Positions 12,963-13,968 of a stretch of DNA of 13,968 nucleotides are shown here, in pieces (positions within the stretch are counted from its first letter, which is position 1; the number at the start of each line of letters is the position of its first letter). A model generated the notes under the pieces. It searched no databases. It saw only the letters and a program-made list of their open reading frames with translations, and was not told where the DNA came from. The translations under genes and the position numbers were made by a program. The stretch comes from JAKORR01 sp964608495 (lineage in GTDB: Bacteria > Armatimonadota > Zipacnadia > Zipacnadales > FEN-943): positions 1 to 13,968 of the forward strand of contig CAZSOQ010000137.1 of the NCBI GenBank assembly GCA_964608495.1, in the 5' to 3' direction.

Positions 12963-13968
12963 CTAGTCGTCGAAGGTCAGACGCAGGCGAAGGTCGTCGG
13001 GCACGGCCGCGTTGTCGCGGTAGATGCTCTGGACCTCCGCCTCCGACAGGGGCCGGCCGTAGATGCGCACCTCGTCCACGTAGCCGTTGAGATCCCGGTC
13101 CTTCATCTGGGCATTGCGCGCGACGTTCCACGGGTAGCCGGTGCCGCCGATGGTCTCGCCGGCCACCACCTGCGTGGCCAGCAGCTTCCCGTCGCAGTAG
13201 AGCCGAAGGGTCGAGCTGCCCGCCGGCCGGCCTCCCTCGCAGACGCCGACCACGTGGCGCCAGTGGTCGTTCCAGTCGGGCAGCACGGGCGCCCGACACA
13301 CGCCACGTTGCCATCCGCCCGCGAAGAACTCGAGCTCGCCGGCCGAGACGAGTTTGAGGTTGTTGTAGTCGCCCTTGGTGATGAAGGGCGAGTGGCCGGA
13401 CTCGGCCATGGGATAGACCCAGGCCATCATCGTCAGGCTCTTGCCGGTGAGGTCGAGGTCCGGGCGATTGGGGATCTCGACGCCGCCCGAGTCGCGCGCC
13501 GCGACCGCGCTGCCGAACTTGCCGTCCACCCAGAACACGACGCCCTGCACGAGGCCCACGTTCCCGCGCCCCGATGCATCCGCGAACTGCTGCGGCGGCT
13601 TGCGGGCCACCACCATCTCCCGGACAGGCAGGTCGCCCACGGCCACCGTGTGACGCCCGGGCTGGTCGAGCAGAGGCGAGAAGCTCACGCTCTTCTCAGC
13701 CCCACCGGCCATGGCCGGCACCGTGACCTTAACCGTCTCGACTACCGCGGCGTCTATCCGCAGCGGCACCTCGATCGTGCCCTCTTCGCTCCCCACATTC
13801 CGCACCCGGGCAGTCACCTGCAGCTTCTCGCCCAGGTAGGCGTAGGGCTTCGCCTCCAGGCCCGAGAGCTCGAAGGTGGCTGGCCGGCTGGCGACCGTGA
13901 TCGTGACCGGCTGGGAGCCCTCCACGTCCACCCTATGCTCCCCAGGCTCGAAGATGGTCGTCGTAAAG
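12963..13968 (-). CDS. LamG domain protein with CARDB-like repeats, C-terminal part (cut by window edge)
   Basis: The frame is open to the right edge, and the bases above the first possible start (GTG at 13931) still read as protein (FTTTIFEPGEHR), so the 5' end lies outside the window; 334 residues are visible. The visible part opens with the end of one CARDB-like repeat (EPGEHRVDVEG then PVTITVA). A full second repeat follows (about 30-122: VTARVRNVGSEEGTIEVPL, and DQPGRHTVAVGD), an adhesive or linking beta-sandwich domain. A LamG/concanavalin-like domain fills about 125-322 (FADASGRGNVGLVQG, VEIPNRPDLDL, MMAWVYP, WRHVVGVCEGG, LYCDGKLLA, GYVDEVRIYGRPLSEAEV). It ends with LRLTFDD and TAG. 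This architecture is usual for secreted carbohydrate-active proteins. Any catalytic domain would lie upstream, outside the window. Twenty bases separate it from the sulfatase gene, so they are probably co-transcribed. Confidence 0.85.
   Translation of the reverse strand, partial: FTTTIFEPGEHRVDVEGSQPVTITVASRPATFELSGLEAKPYAYLGEKLQVTARVRNVGSEEGTIEVPLRIDAAVVETVKVTVPAMAGGAEKSVSFSPLLDQPGRHTVAVGDLPVREMVVARKPPQQFADASGRGNVGLVQGVVFWVDGKFGSAVAARDSGGVEIPNRPDLDLTGKSLTMMAWVYPMAESGHSPFITKGDYNNLKLVSAGELEFFAGGWQRGVCRAPVLPDWNDHWRHVVGVCEGGRPAGSSTLRLYCDGKLLATQVVAGETIGGTGYPWNVARNAQMKDRDLNGYVDEVRIYGRPLSEAEVQSIYRDNAAVPDDLRLRLTFDD

Noticed and set aside
12943..13314. N-terminal extension of the second sulfatase
   Set aside because: The residues are Arg/Gly-rich read-through of the LamG gene in another frame. 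The sulfatase fold starts right at the GTG with AGGAGG before it.
1..13968. tRNA, rRNA, CRISPR array, insertion sequence or prophage genes
   Set aside because: I saw no tandem spaced repeats, no transposase or integrase motifs and no structural RNA signatures on either strand.

Overview
The window is very GC-rich, densely coded bacterial DNA. I find twelve protein genes, two of them cut by the window edges, and no rRNA, tRNA, CRISPR array, transposase or phage gene. No gene-free stretch exceeds 300 bases; the longest is the roughly 250-base divergent gap at 4841-5088. The gene content (formylglycine-type sulfatases, a GH29 fucosidase, LamG and CARDB domains, a TolB-like propeller, Gfo/Idh/MocA oxidoreductase and URO-D-superfamily proteins, with no SusC/SusD pair) suggests a polysaccharide-degrading heterotroph of the Planctomycetota/Lentisphaerota (PVC), Armatimonadota or Hydrogenedentota kind. 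That placement is inferred from gene content, not from a phylogenetic marker.

Layout. The right block (13968 down to 8032, minus strand) reads: a LamG/CARDB secreted-type protein (5' end outside the window), a sulfatase without signal peptide, a zinc-dependent alcohol dehydrogenase, a GH29 alpha-L-fucosidase without signal peptide, and a Gfo/Idh/MocA oxidoreductase. Gaps are 16-133 bases, so it looks like one operon. The middle block (5089-7976, plus strand) has two secreted proteins 11 bases apart: a six-bladed PD40 propeller fused to a LamG-like domain, and a TIM-barrel-like protein resembling GHL-type glycosidases. It converges on the right block at 7977-8031. The left block (4840 down to 1, minus strand) reads: a small four-helix membrane protein, a divergent URO-D-like protein, a Tat-exported sulfatase, a clearer URO-D/MtaA-like protein, and the start of a secreted protein cut by the left edge. 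Left and middle blocks diverge from a shared region (4841-5088) rich in inverted repeats.

How it may work together (inference). The secreted TIM-barrel and propeller/LamG proteins and the Tat sulfatase would act outside the cytoplasm on a sulfated, perhaps fucosylated, glycan. Imported fragments would be desulfated and defucosylated inside by the second sulfatase and GH29 enzyme, and the freed sugars oxidised by the two NAD(P)-type dehydrogenases. The URO-D-superfamily proteins do not fit ordinary glycan degradation. They may be corrinoid-linked methyltransferases, for example for methylated sugars, but no corrinoid protein is visible here. No transporter, regulator or sulfatase-maturation gene is in the window.

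Several intercistronic gaps hold compact GC-only hairpins. Two (4365-4382 and 10371-10387) share nearly the same core.
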